This document shows, in pieces, positions 1 to 4,855 of a stretch of DNA of 5,041 bases. Source of the stretch: Deltaproteobacteria bacterium (GTDB taxonomy: Bacteria > Desulfobacterota > Binatia > UBA9968); assembly GCA_023250495.1 (NCBI GenBank), contig JAHFAP010000230.1, positions 1 through 5,041 on the forward strand, given 5' to 3'. The position numbers and the translations under genes were made by a program. Under the pieces are notes generated by a model. The model made no database searches. It was not told the DNA's origin and saw nothing but the letters and a program-made list of their open reading frames with translations. How positions within the stretch are numbered: the first letter of the stretch is position 1; every line of letters starts with the position of its first letter.

Positions 1-465
1 AGCCTCGACACTGCCAGGCTGGTCGTCCCACTTGACGAAGTCGCGCACTAAGTTCCCCTGCACCAAGGCCGTGTGCACCCAGTCGATCCAGGGACGGCGC
101 TGCGCCGTGTCCATCGGCCCGGTCCCTCCCATCACGATCACAGGCAGACGGTCGCACCAGGCATTGTAGATCGCCATGGCGGCATGCTGCAGACCCACGA
201 TATTATGCACCGCCGAGGCCATCGGCTTCCCTTTGGCCCGGGCGTAACCGTGCGCCAGAGCCACGGTCATCTCTTCGTGGGGACAGAGGATCATCTCGGG
301 CATCTGGTTGCCGCCGTAATTCACCAGGGAATCATGCAGTCCGCGAAACGTCGCGCCGGGGTTCACAGCGATATACTCGATCTCAAAGGCCTTGAGCATA
401 TCGACGATCACGTCTGATCCATACTGGGGCCGGGGCTTCTCGGCCATTCTCGCTGCCTTGCTCAT
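1..465 (-). CDS. Thiamine-diphosphate-dependent enzyme, N-terminal part (benzoylformate decarboxylase/acetolactate synthase-like), truncated by window edge
   Basis: The 155 visible residues form the N-terminal pyrimidine-binding (PYR) domain of a ThDP enzyme; the rest lies beyond base 1. Seen: the NPGATF segment at residues 35-40, the PHEEM segment at 62-66 whose E64 fits the conserved cofactor-activating glutamate, the AHGYARAKGKP stretch at 71-81, and VHNIVG at 86-91. Acetolactate synthases have a Gly-Pro-Gly motif where this protein has H87-N88, while benzoylformate decarboxylase carries its catalytic His70 in a matching context. H87 therefore suggests a 2-oxo-acid decarboxylase or related lyase rather than a true acetolactate synthase. 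The serine of benzoylformate decarboxylase after NPG is alanine (A38) here. No signal peptide is seen, so it is probably cytoplasmic. The start at 465 is chosen for the AAGGAA at 473-478, 7 bases upstream; an in-frame ATG at 447 has no comparable site. It has its own promoter. The family is fairly sure; the substrate is unknown. Confidence 0.85.
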   Translation of the reverse strand, partial: MSKAARMAEKPRPQYGSDVIVDMLKAFEIEYIAVNPGATFRGLHDSLVNYGGNQMPEMILCPHEEMTVALAHGYARAKGKPMASAVHNIVGLQHAAMAIYNAWCDRLPVIVMGGTGPMDTAQRRPWIDWVHTALVQGNLVRDFVKWDDQPGSVEA

Positions 466-472
466 AAAATAA

Positions 473-478
473 TTCCTT
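473..478 (-). promoter_or_regulatory. Ribosome binding site of the ThDP enzyme gene
   Basis: The minus strand reads GAAAGGAATTATTTT before the ATG at 465. The AAGGAA core is 7 bases from the start codon, which favours this start over the in-frame ATG at 447. Confidence 0.65.
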
Positions 479-505
479 TCGCGATGGTGCGCATCTTCGC
501 GCGGC

Positions 506-534
506 AATATACTTTAACAAGTAATCCGTGACAA
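506..534 (-). promoter_or_regulatory. Sigma70-like promoter for the ThDP enzyme gene
   Basis: On the minus strand, TTGTCA (529-534) is followed after exactly 17 bases by TATATT (506-511). Each hexamer is one base off consensus and the spacing is ideal. Transcription would begin near 499, giving a leader of about 33 bases before the ATG at 465. The promoter lies in the 113-base gap downstream of the peroxidase gene, so the ThDP gene can be expressed independently although both genes point the same way. Found by reading only; no transcript evidence. Confidence 0.7.
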
Positions 535-578
535 CTGTACGGCTGCTATTTGGGAGAGTGCGCCGCCGGATTTGAAAT

Positions 579-1517
579 TCAAAAGGCCCGACTCATCTTT
601 CCGAGCATCTTGAGCGCGTTCAGAGACGGCGCGAAAAACGTCGCCCCCGACACCGCCTGGGTGTAGTCCATCAGGTGATCATGCAGTCCGTCATCGCTTG
701 TCCCCATCATCCGGCTGAGCATCTTTTCGGGGATGTCCGGGCTTTTGCTATACGCGATAAAGAACAGCCCGGACTCTGATACCGTTCCATAGGGAAAGCT
801 GTGACGGACGATTTGCAGCTCCTCGCCGTTCTCCTCGATGACGACGCGGCTGATATGGGCCGTAGGCGGTTTGGCCCTGTCTGAAAGCTCCTTGCTATCC
901 GGCTTGCGCCGGCCGATCACCTTTTCTTGTTCCTTCTGAGGGATGGAAGCCCAGTGCTTTAGATTGTGGACATACCGCTGGGTGAAGACGTAACTGCCGC
1001 CGGCAAAGTCCGGATCTTCGTCACTGATCAACGCGGCCGGCGCCCGCTCGCTCCCCTTGGGATTCTCCGTCCCGTCGATGAAACCCGTAAGGTCGCGAGA
1101 GTCGAGATAGCGAAAGCCATGCACCTCGTCCATCACCTCAACCGTCCCGCCGAGAAGGTTCCTGGTGCGCACAGCCAGTTCGAAGTTGAGGTCGTGGCGC
1201 CTAGAGATGATGTGAAAGAGCAGGTCTCCGCCCGTGCTTGGGGCGCTTCTCCCGCTCGCTTCGATCGCTTTGAAGGGCCGCAGGCTGGCCGGTCTCCTGC
1301 CGGGAGAGACGACGTCCCAAAATTCAGAGCCGAAGCCGACTGTGCAGAGGAGTTTCGCCCGCCGATCGCTGGCTCCGACTTTTTTCACCAGCGTCGGGAC
1401 TTGCGCGGCCACCTTGGCTACTGCCGGGCCGTTTACAGCCGGTTCATGAACACGCAGGATAAGAAACAGAGCGCACGGACTCGGCGCGGGAATAATGCCG
1501 GGTTGCGGTTGTGCCAT
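579..1517 (-). CDS. DyP-type haem peroxidase, YfeX-like
   Basis: A 312-residue protein of the dye-decolorizing peroxidase superfamily, closest in style to E. coli YfeX (about 300 residues). It would use haem b and H2O2 to oxidise an organic or porphyrin-like substrate. Seen: the family GxxDG motif as GFIDGTENP at residues 145-153, with catalytic D148; the proximal haem ligand as H221 in AHISR; the distal arginine R238 in IVRHSFPYGT; GGSYVFTQR at 173-181; and the C-terminal FFAPSLN at 294-300. All key residues are present, so the enzyme should be active. The N-terminus MAQPQPGIIP matches the YfeX start, and AAGGA sits 7 bases upstream of 1517. An upstream in-frame ATG at 1547 would add ten unrelated residues and enclose this ribosome binding site. 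No Tat or Sec signal and no obvious encapsulin-targeting tail is seen, so it is probably a free cytoplasmic enzyme. It is divergent from the hydrolase operon. The physiological substrate is unknown. Confidence 0.95.
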   Translation of the reverse strand: MAQPQPGIIPAPSPCALFLILRVHEPAVNGPAVAKVAAQVPTLVKKVGASDRRAKLLCTVGFGSEFWDVVSPGRRPASLRPFKAIEASGRSAPSTGGDLLFHIISRRHDLNFELAVRTRNLLGGTVEVMDEVHGFRYLDSRDLTGFIDGTENPKGSERAPAALISDEDPDFAGGSYVFTQRYVHNLKHWASIPQKEQEKVIGRRKPDSKELSDRAKPPTAHISRVVIEENGEELQIVRHSFPYGTVSESGLFFIAYSKSPDIPEKMLSRMMGTSDDGLHDHLMDYTQAVSGATFFAPSLNALKMLGKMSRAF

Positions 1518-1524
1518 GGGGAAG

Positions 1525-1530
1525 TCCTTT
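1525..1530 (-). promoter_or_regulatory. Ribosome binding site deciding the peroxidase start
   Basis: The minus strand reads AAAGGACTTCCCC directly before the ATG at 1517. The AAAGGA lies 7 bases upstream. It falls inside the longer reading frame that begins at 1547, which argues that the shorter, YfeX-like N-terminus is the real one. Confidence 0.7.
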
Positions 1531-1553
1531 CTTGGCCAAATAGACAAAGCAGT

Positions 1554-1582
1554 ACACTACGTTCACCGCGGCCATGATTCAA
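1554..1582 (-). promoter_or_regulatory. Possible promoter for the peroxidase gene
   Basis: On the minus strand, TTGAAT (1577-1582) and TAGTGT (1554-1559) are separated by 17 bases. Both hexamers are imperfect. Transcription would start around 1547 and give a leader of about 30 bases. This is the best candidate seen upstream of the gene, but matches of this quality can occur by chance. Confidence 0.3.
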
Positions 1583-1611
1583 GGGCTTCGCTTGCCTATG
1601 GCTTTTTCCGC

Positions 1612-1640
1612 TTGACGCTCCTTCTAGATTTGCATATTTT
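1612..1640 (+). promoter_or_regulatory. Sigma70-like promoter for the hydrolase/binding protein/crotonase operon
   Basis: TTGACG (1612-1617) is followed after 17 bases by TATTTT (1635-1640), in an AT-rich pocket of an otherwise GC-rich region. Transcription would start near 1647, giving a leader of about 160 bases before the first gene at 1811. The predicted start overlaps the first copy of a 10-bp direct repeat, which could be a regulator site. Read by eye only. Confidence 0.55.
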
Positions 1641-1641
1641 T

Positions 1642-1689
1642 ATCCGGTCACGCGGCGCGGGTTGGGGTTCGGGCAGTTGATCCGGTCAC
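1642..1689 (+). repeat. Pair of 10-bp direct repeats (ATCCGGTCAC) at the operon promoter
   Basis: ATCCGGTCAC occurs at 1642-1651 and again at 1680-1689, 38 bases start to start. The first copy begins one base after the predicted -10 box and covers the expected transcription start; the second lies about 33-42 bases downstream of it. The position would suit an operator for a repressor, but the repeat is short and no regulator gene is in the window. Confidence 0.4.
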
Positions 1690-1702
1690 ATCCTCGCGCT
1701 GA

Positions 1703-1756
1703 GTGGACGAGCTTAAGAAGAGCGGCTTCGTGAATCAACTCTACGGACGGCGGTAG
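1703..1756 (+). pseudogene. 3' relic of a second NitT/TauT-type substrate-binding protein gene
   Basis: The frame ending in TAG at 1754-1756 reads VDELKKSGFVNQLYGRR. This aligns without gaps to the C-terminus of the intact binding protein encoded at 2977-3987 (IEEFDKSGFIDNLYGQ): E, K, S, G, F, L, Y and G are shared, and several other positions are conservative. The codons differ widely, so it is a diverged homologue rather than a recent duplicate. An in-frame TGA at 1700-1702 sits exactly where the intact protein has phenylalanine of its ARF segment. Upstream of it, R-A-V-D-P then S-S-R is faintly like R-A-A-K-P then D-A-R of the intact protein, so the relic may reach back to about 1667. No binding-protein body is present. 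It probably reflects deletion of a neighbouring cassette. A chance match is unlikely but not excluded. Confidence 0.6.
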
Positions 1757-1800
1757 CCAGTGGCTTGGTTTTGTTGCGCCGTCTTACACGAAGCACGATG

Positions 1801-1807
1801 AGGAGGG
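1801..1807 (+). promoter_or_regulatory. Ribosome binding site of the alpha/beta hydrolase gene
   Basis: AGGAGGG stands three bases before the ATG at 1811 (core GGAGG four bases away). Another ATG at 1798-1800 is in a different reading frame, so the start at 1811 is the only sensible one. Confidence 0.7.
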
Positions 1808-1810
1808 AAA

Positions 1811-2920
1811 ATGCTGGACTTTCTGAGACCGACCCACCCGTTTGGGTTTCACGTTCTCAGGCTTGCCGCCGAGGCGCAGCAGGGCGGCGGCGATCTGTTT
1901 GATATCGCCCGGCTGTGCCACGGCCTTCAACCAGACGACAGAGAAGGTTGGGAGCGCGCCTGGTTGGAGCTGGCGGAAGCGACAGAGGCGAACGGAAGGC
2001 GGGCGCTCGCCGCGGGCCACAAAGAGACCGCCATGCGGAATTTTTTCCATGCCAACCAGTATTACCGAATGTCGGACGCGCTCCTCACCGGCGTGGAGAT
2101 GGCCAAGAAGAGCCAACGCTTCCTCAAGGCGCAAGAGAACTTCCGCGCCGCGGCCCGGTTGCACTCGCCGCCCATCGAGGTAATCACCGTCCGCTGCGGC
2201 AGCGAGAAGTACGACGGCTATTTCTGCCACCCGGTGAACCCCAAGTCCGGTCCCTGGCCGGCGCTCTTCTTCATCGGCGGGGCCGACGCATACGCGGAAG
2301 AGATCTACTTCGGCGGCCGGCTGATGGTCGAGCGCGGCTGGGCGGTGTTGCTGGTGGATACGCCCGGACGGGGATCGTCGCACTACGTCAAGAATATTCC
2401 CACGCGCCACGACTACGAGGTTCCGGCCAAGGCCTGCATCGACTATCTCGTCTCTCGTCCTGAGGTCGACTCGAAGAGGATTGCCGTCGTCGGGATCAGC
2501 ATGGCGGGATACTATGCGCCGCGCGCCGCGGCCTTCGACTCGCGGATCAAGGCGCTGGTCTGCTGGTCCGGCTGCTACAGCGTGCTGAACGATCTCTATC
2601 TTTTCTGCCAGCACCTTCAGCCGACCCTGCAGCGCATCCTCGGCGGGGTCACGGACGCTGAGGCGCGCGAGCGGCTCAAGTTGTTTACCATGGAAGGCGC
2701 GGCGCGAAAAATCACCTGCCCGACGTTGATCACGCACGGTTCTGAAGACCGGCTGATGAGCGTCGAGGGCGCCAAGCGCCTGTTCGCGGAGCTTGGGAGT
2801 GCCGACAAGAGCTTAAAGATCTACGACGACCCGAGTGGCGGCGGCACGATTCACTGCAGCCACGATTATTGGGCGCACAACCTGCCCTTCATGCTGGATT
2901 GGCTGGAGGAGCGGCTGTGA
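1811..2920 (+). CDS. Alpha/beta hydrolase, FrsA/2,6-dihydroxypseudooxynicotine hydrolase-like
   Basis: A 369-residue protein with a helical N-terminal region (about 1-120) and an alpha/beta hydrolase core (about 121-369). This layout and length match 2,6-dihydroxypseudooxynicotine hydrolase, a C-C bond hydrolase of nicotine breakdown, and related FrsA/DUF1100 proteins. The triad is visible: nucleophile S230 in GISMAG (228-233), acid D313 in HGSEDRLM (309-316), and histidine H348 in GTIHCS (345-350). The oxyanion region is probably FIGGADAY at 154-161, and DTPGRGSS at 183-190 follows the next strand. There is no signal peptide, so it is cytoplasmic. It is the first gene of an operon with a periplasmic binding protein 56 bases downstream, suggesting it acts on the imported compound or a product of it. 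Family members also include esterases and other hydrolases, so C-C cleavage is inference. The final TGA overlaps an ATG at 2920 in the frame of the next gene. Confidence 0.9.
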   Translation: MLDFLRPTHPFGFHVLRLAAEAQQGGGDLFDIARLCHGLQPDDREGWERAWLELAEATEANGRRALAAGHKETAMRNFFHANQYYRMSDALLTGVEMAKKSQRFLKAQENFRAAARLHSPPIEVITVRCGSEKYDGYFCHPVNPKSGPWPALFFIGGADAYAEEIYFGGRLMVERGWAVLLVDTPGRGSSHYVKNIPTRHDYEVPAKACIDYLVSRPEVDSKRIAVVGISMAGYYAPRAAAFDSRIKALVCWSGCYSVLNDLYLFCQHLQPTLQRILGGVTDAEARERLKLFTMEGAARKITCPTLITHGSEDRLMSVEGAKRLFAELGSADKSLKIYDDPSGGGTIHCSHDYWAHNLPFMLDWLEERL

Positions 2921-2960
2921 TGAATTGGCCGCGGCGAAAGACCGCTGGAACTTTTCAAAA

Positions 2961-2970
2961 TAGGAGGAGA
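2961..2970 (+). promoter_or_regulatory. Ribosome binding site deciding the binding-protein start
   Basis: TAGGAGGAGA ends 6 bases before the ATG at 2977. The reading frame is open further upstream, including an ATG at 2920 that overlaps the hydrolase stop. This strong site and the signal peptide that starts right after it select 2977. Confidence 0.75.
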
Positions 2971-2976
2971 CGCAAG

Positions 2977-3987
2977 ATGAAAGCCAAGATGGGAATGTCG
3001 TTCGCTGCCGCGCTCTTCACGTTGGTCTTTTTGAATTCATTCTCTTCGGCTCAGCCGTTCAAAGTGGCGGTCGGCTACAGCGGCATCAGCGCTGACCAGC
3101 TCGTGATCTGGGTCGCCAAGGATGCCGGCATCTTCGCCAAAAACAATCTCGACGTCCAGCCCGTCTACTTCACCGGCGGAACCACTTCGGTGATGGCGAT
3201 GGTCTCGGGAGATGCGCCGATGGTCCAGGCGTCCGGCCCTGGAATCGTCAGCGCCGGTCTGGCAGGGTCGGAGCCGGTCTATGTCGCGGGCGGCATCGTC
3301 ACTCTGGACTACTGGCTGATGACTCTGCCCGAGATAAAAACTCCTGAGCAGCTCAGAGGCGGCTCTGTCGCCATCGCCCGCTTCGGCGGCGCCGCGGATT
3401 TTGTCGCGCGCTTTGCGCTCGCCAGGCTCGGTCTCAACCCGCTCAAGGACGTGACGATCGTTCAGACCGGCAGCACGCCTGAGCGTCTGGCGGCTCTGGA
3501 GAGCCGCCGGGTCCAGGCCACTGTGCTGGTTCCCCCTACGACCTTCATCGCGCAAAAAAGAGGATTCTATCTCATGGGCGATGTCGCCGCTTTAGGGCTG
3601 GCCTATCAGCATCAGGGAGGAGCGACGACGCGGAGATTCATTCGTGAGCATCCCGAGGCCGTGAGAAATTTCGTCAAATCCTATATCGAAGCGGTCCACC
3701 GCACGAAGACGGACCGGCAAGGAGCGATAAAAACATTGGCCAAGTATCTCCACCTGGAAGACAAAGAGTTGCTCGAAAAAACCTACGATCGCTCCATCGC
3801 CGATGATAAGTTGCCGCCGAAACAATATCCGACCTTGGAAGGGCTCAAGACGATCCTCGACCAACTCGGCCAGAAAGATCCGAAAGCGCGAGCGGCGAAG
3901 CCGCAGGATTTTGTCGACGCGCGCTTCATCGAGGAATTTGATAAAAGCGGATTCATCGATAACCTGTACGGTCAGAAGAAACGCTAG
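2977..3987 (+). CDS. NitT/TauT-type ABC transporter substrate-binding protein (NMT1/SsuA-like), periplasmic
   Basis: A 336-residue secreted binding protein. The signal peptide has a lysine-containing start (MKAKMGM), a hydrophobic core at about 8-20, and a likely signal peptidase I cut after SSA at 23-25. No lipobox cysteine is present, so the mature protein should be free in the periplasm. The mature part shows the class II NMT1/SsuA pattern: KVAVGYSG at 29-36, WVAKDAGIFAKNNLDV at 45-60, FTGGTTSVMAMVSGDAPM at 65-82, the hinge-region segment LRGGSVAIARFGG at 126-138, GSTPERLAALESRRVQA at 165-181, and TTRRFIREHPEAVRNFVKSY at 217-236. Known relatives bind taurine, sulfonates, nitrate, pyrimidine precursors or aromatic acids; the ligand cannot be told here. 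No permease or ATPase gene is in the window, so it is an orphan binding protein or uses components encoded elsewhere. It is the middle gene of the operon. The C-terminus resembles the relic at 1703-1756. Confidence 0.93.
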   Translation: MKAKMGMSFAAALFTLVFLNSFSSAQPFKVAVGYSGISADQLVIWVAKDAGIFAKNNLDVQPVYFTGGTTSVMAMVSGDAPMVQASGPGIVSAGLAGSEPVYVAGGIVTLDYWLMTLPEIKTPEQLRGGSVAIARFGGAADFVARFALARLGLNPLKDVTIVQTGSTPERLAALESRRVQATVLVPPTTFIAQKRGFYLMGDVAALGLAYQHQGGATTRRFIREHPEAVRNFVKSYIEAVHRTKTDRQGAIKTLAKYLHLEDKELLEKTYDRSIADDKLPPKQYPTLEGLKTILDQLGQKDPKARAAKPQDFVDARFIEEFDKSGFIDNLYGQKKR

Positions 3988-3993
3988 AAGTGA

Positions 3994-4000
3994 CGGGAGG
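3994..4000 (+). promoter_or_regulatory. Ribosome binding site of the crotonase gene
   Basis: CGGGAGG ends four bases before the ATG at 4005. A GTG at 3990 in the same frame would place this site inside the coding region, so 4005 is preferred; the protein then begins MAEFLRYERDGDVG, as is usual for crotonases. Confidence 0.65.
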
Positions 4001-4004
4001 TAAA

Positions 4005-4730
4005 ATGGCTGAATTTTTACGATACGAGCGGGACGGCGATGTCGGCATAATCACGCTCAACCGGCCCGAGATCGGCAACCGCGTGAGCGATCCCATGGCA
4101 GATCAGTTGGCGGAGATGATCGACGCCGCCGCGAAAGAGTCCCGGCTAATTCTATTCAAAGCGGCAGGCGAAGAGTTTTGCCTGGGGCGCGAGGCGATGG
4201 GCCAGCGTGGGCCCGCGCTTGAAGCGTATGACGTTCGCGGGAGAGGCGAGGTGATCTTTAATTGCTACGACGCCTTCCGGCGCTCGAAGGCGCCGGTCAT
4301 CGGCGTGGTCCAGGGAAAAGCGGTCGGCTTCGGCTGTGCCCTGGCCGCGCTTTGCGACATCACCATCGCGAGCGAGAAGGCCCGGTTTCAACTGCCGGAG
4401 ATGTCGCACAACATCATGCCGACCATCGCGATGTCGGCGCTGATCGACCGCGTGGCGCTGAAGGCGCTCATGTATCTGGTTTACTCGACGGAGGAGATCG
4501 ACGCGCGCCAGGCGCTTTCCATCGGCCTGGTCAGCAGCGTGGCGCCGGCGAACAAGCTCGATTCTGCAGTCAGTCAACTGGTCGACAAACTGAAAAAGTG
4601 CCCGCTGCCGGCTCTCATGGCGGTCAAGGAGTACGCCAGGTTCGCATATGGCATGGATACCCAGGCGGCGAACGACTTTGCCAAGAACCTGCACGCGACG
4701 ATCAACAGCTCCTCGGCGATGCGCAAGTAG
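4005..4730 (+). CDS. Enoyl-CoA hydratase/isomerase (crotonase) family protein lacking one catalytic Glu
   Basis: A 241-residue protein, slightly short for the usual 255-270. Seen: GIITLNRPE at 14-22, the first oxyanion-hole region EEFCLGREAM at 56-65, the second VVQGKAVGFGCALAALCDI at 101-119, and ARFQLPEM at 126-133. Members act on acyl-CoA thioesters by stabilising an enolate. Aligned with rat mitochondrial enoyl-CoA hydratase, E132 matches catalytic Glu164, but the Glu144 position is A112 (GCA instead of GCE), and a glycine of the second oxyanion loop is F109. Classical hydratases use both glutamates; enoyl-CoA isomerases work with the Glu164 equivalent alone. An isomerase or other crotonase reaction is therefore likelier than simple hydration. 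It lies 17 bases after the binding-protein gene, as the last gene of the operon and before a hairpin terminator. It is probably a cytoplasmic trimer or hexamer, as is known for the family. The substrate is unknown. Confidence 0.92.
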   Translation: MAEFLRYERDGDVGIITLNRPEIGNRVSDPMADQLAEMIDAAAKESRLILFKAAGEEFCLGREAMGQRGPALEAYDVRGRGEVIFNCYDAFRRSKAPVIGVVQGKAVGFGCALAALCDITIASEKARFQLPEMSHNIMPTIAMSALIDRVALKALMYLVYSTEEIDARQALSIGLVSSVAPANKLDSAVSQLVDKLKKCPLPALMAVKEYARFAYGMDTQAANDFAKNLHATINSSSAMRK

Positions 4731-4778
4731 AGCATCCGCGACGCTGGAGCTGCGGATTCGCCTCGCCATTTAAAAATC

Positions 4779-4817
4779 AAAGGCCCATCCGCCACAGGGA
4801 TAGGCGGACGGGCCTTT
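4779..4817. terminator. Bidirectional intrinsic terminator between convergent genes
   Basis: The arms at 4779-4793 (AAAGGCCCATCCGCC) and 4803-4817 (GGCGGACGGGCCTTT) pair over 15 positions with one A-C mismatch, around a 9-base loop. On the plus strand the stem ends in TTT followed by GCATTCG, a short U-tail, and closes the hydrolase-crotonase operon 48 bases after its last stop. On the minus strand it is followed by GATTTTTA, a better U-tract, and closes the Spy-like gene whose stop is at 4856. Confidence 0.85.
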
Positions 4818-4855
4818 GCATTCGTCGTAGGTGAGGGAGAAGCGAGATCGAGTTT

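Noticed and set aside
73..417. Open frame of 114 codons on the plus strand opposite the ThDP enzyme gene.
   Set aside because: The minus-strand frame carries clear ThDP-enzyme motifs, a ribosome binding site and a promoter. The plus-strand product shows no family features.
571..583. Palindrome TTTGAA-A-TTCAAA at the peroxidase stop codon.
   Set aside because: The one-base centre cannot form a useful hairpin, and the site is short, AT-rich and partly fixed by coding, so it is not a credible terminator or operator.
579..610. Encapsulin cargo-loading tail at the C-terminus of the DyP peroxidase.
   Set aside because: Some DyP peroxidases are encapsulin cargo, but this one ends MLGKMSRAF soon after the conserved FFAPSLN segment, without the usual Gly/Leu/Ser-rich extension. 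No encapsulin gene is in the window.
1532..1539. Palindrome TTGGCCAA just upstream of the peroxidase ribosome binding site.
   Set aside because: Eight bases are expected by chance often enough, and nothing else supports a regulator site here.
966..1577. Open frame of 203 codons on the plus strand opposite the peroxidase gene.
   Set aside because: It is antisense to a protein with all DyP motifs and has Arg-rich low-information sequence, so it is a composition shadow.
1703..1756. The 17-codon frame as a functional leader peptide starting at GTG 1703.
   Set aside because: No ribosome binding site precedes the GTG, and the peptide matches the end of a substrate-binding protein, so a gene relic is the better explanation.
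1784..2737. Long open frame of 317 codons on the minus strand opposite the hydrolase gene.
   Set aside because: It is a shadow of the high-GC hydrolase gene. Its product is rich in Arg, Gly and His with no recognisable domain, and the plus-strand frame has a full catalytic triad and a strong ribosome binding site.
4152..4834. Open frames overlapping the crotonase gene: minus strand 4152-4769 and plus strand 4262-4834.
   Set aside because: Both overlap a clear crotonase. The plus-strand one also runs through the terminator hairpin, and neither shows a domain or a convincing start.
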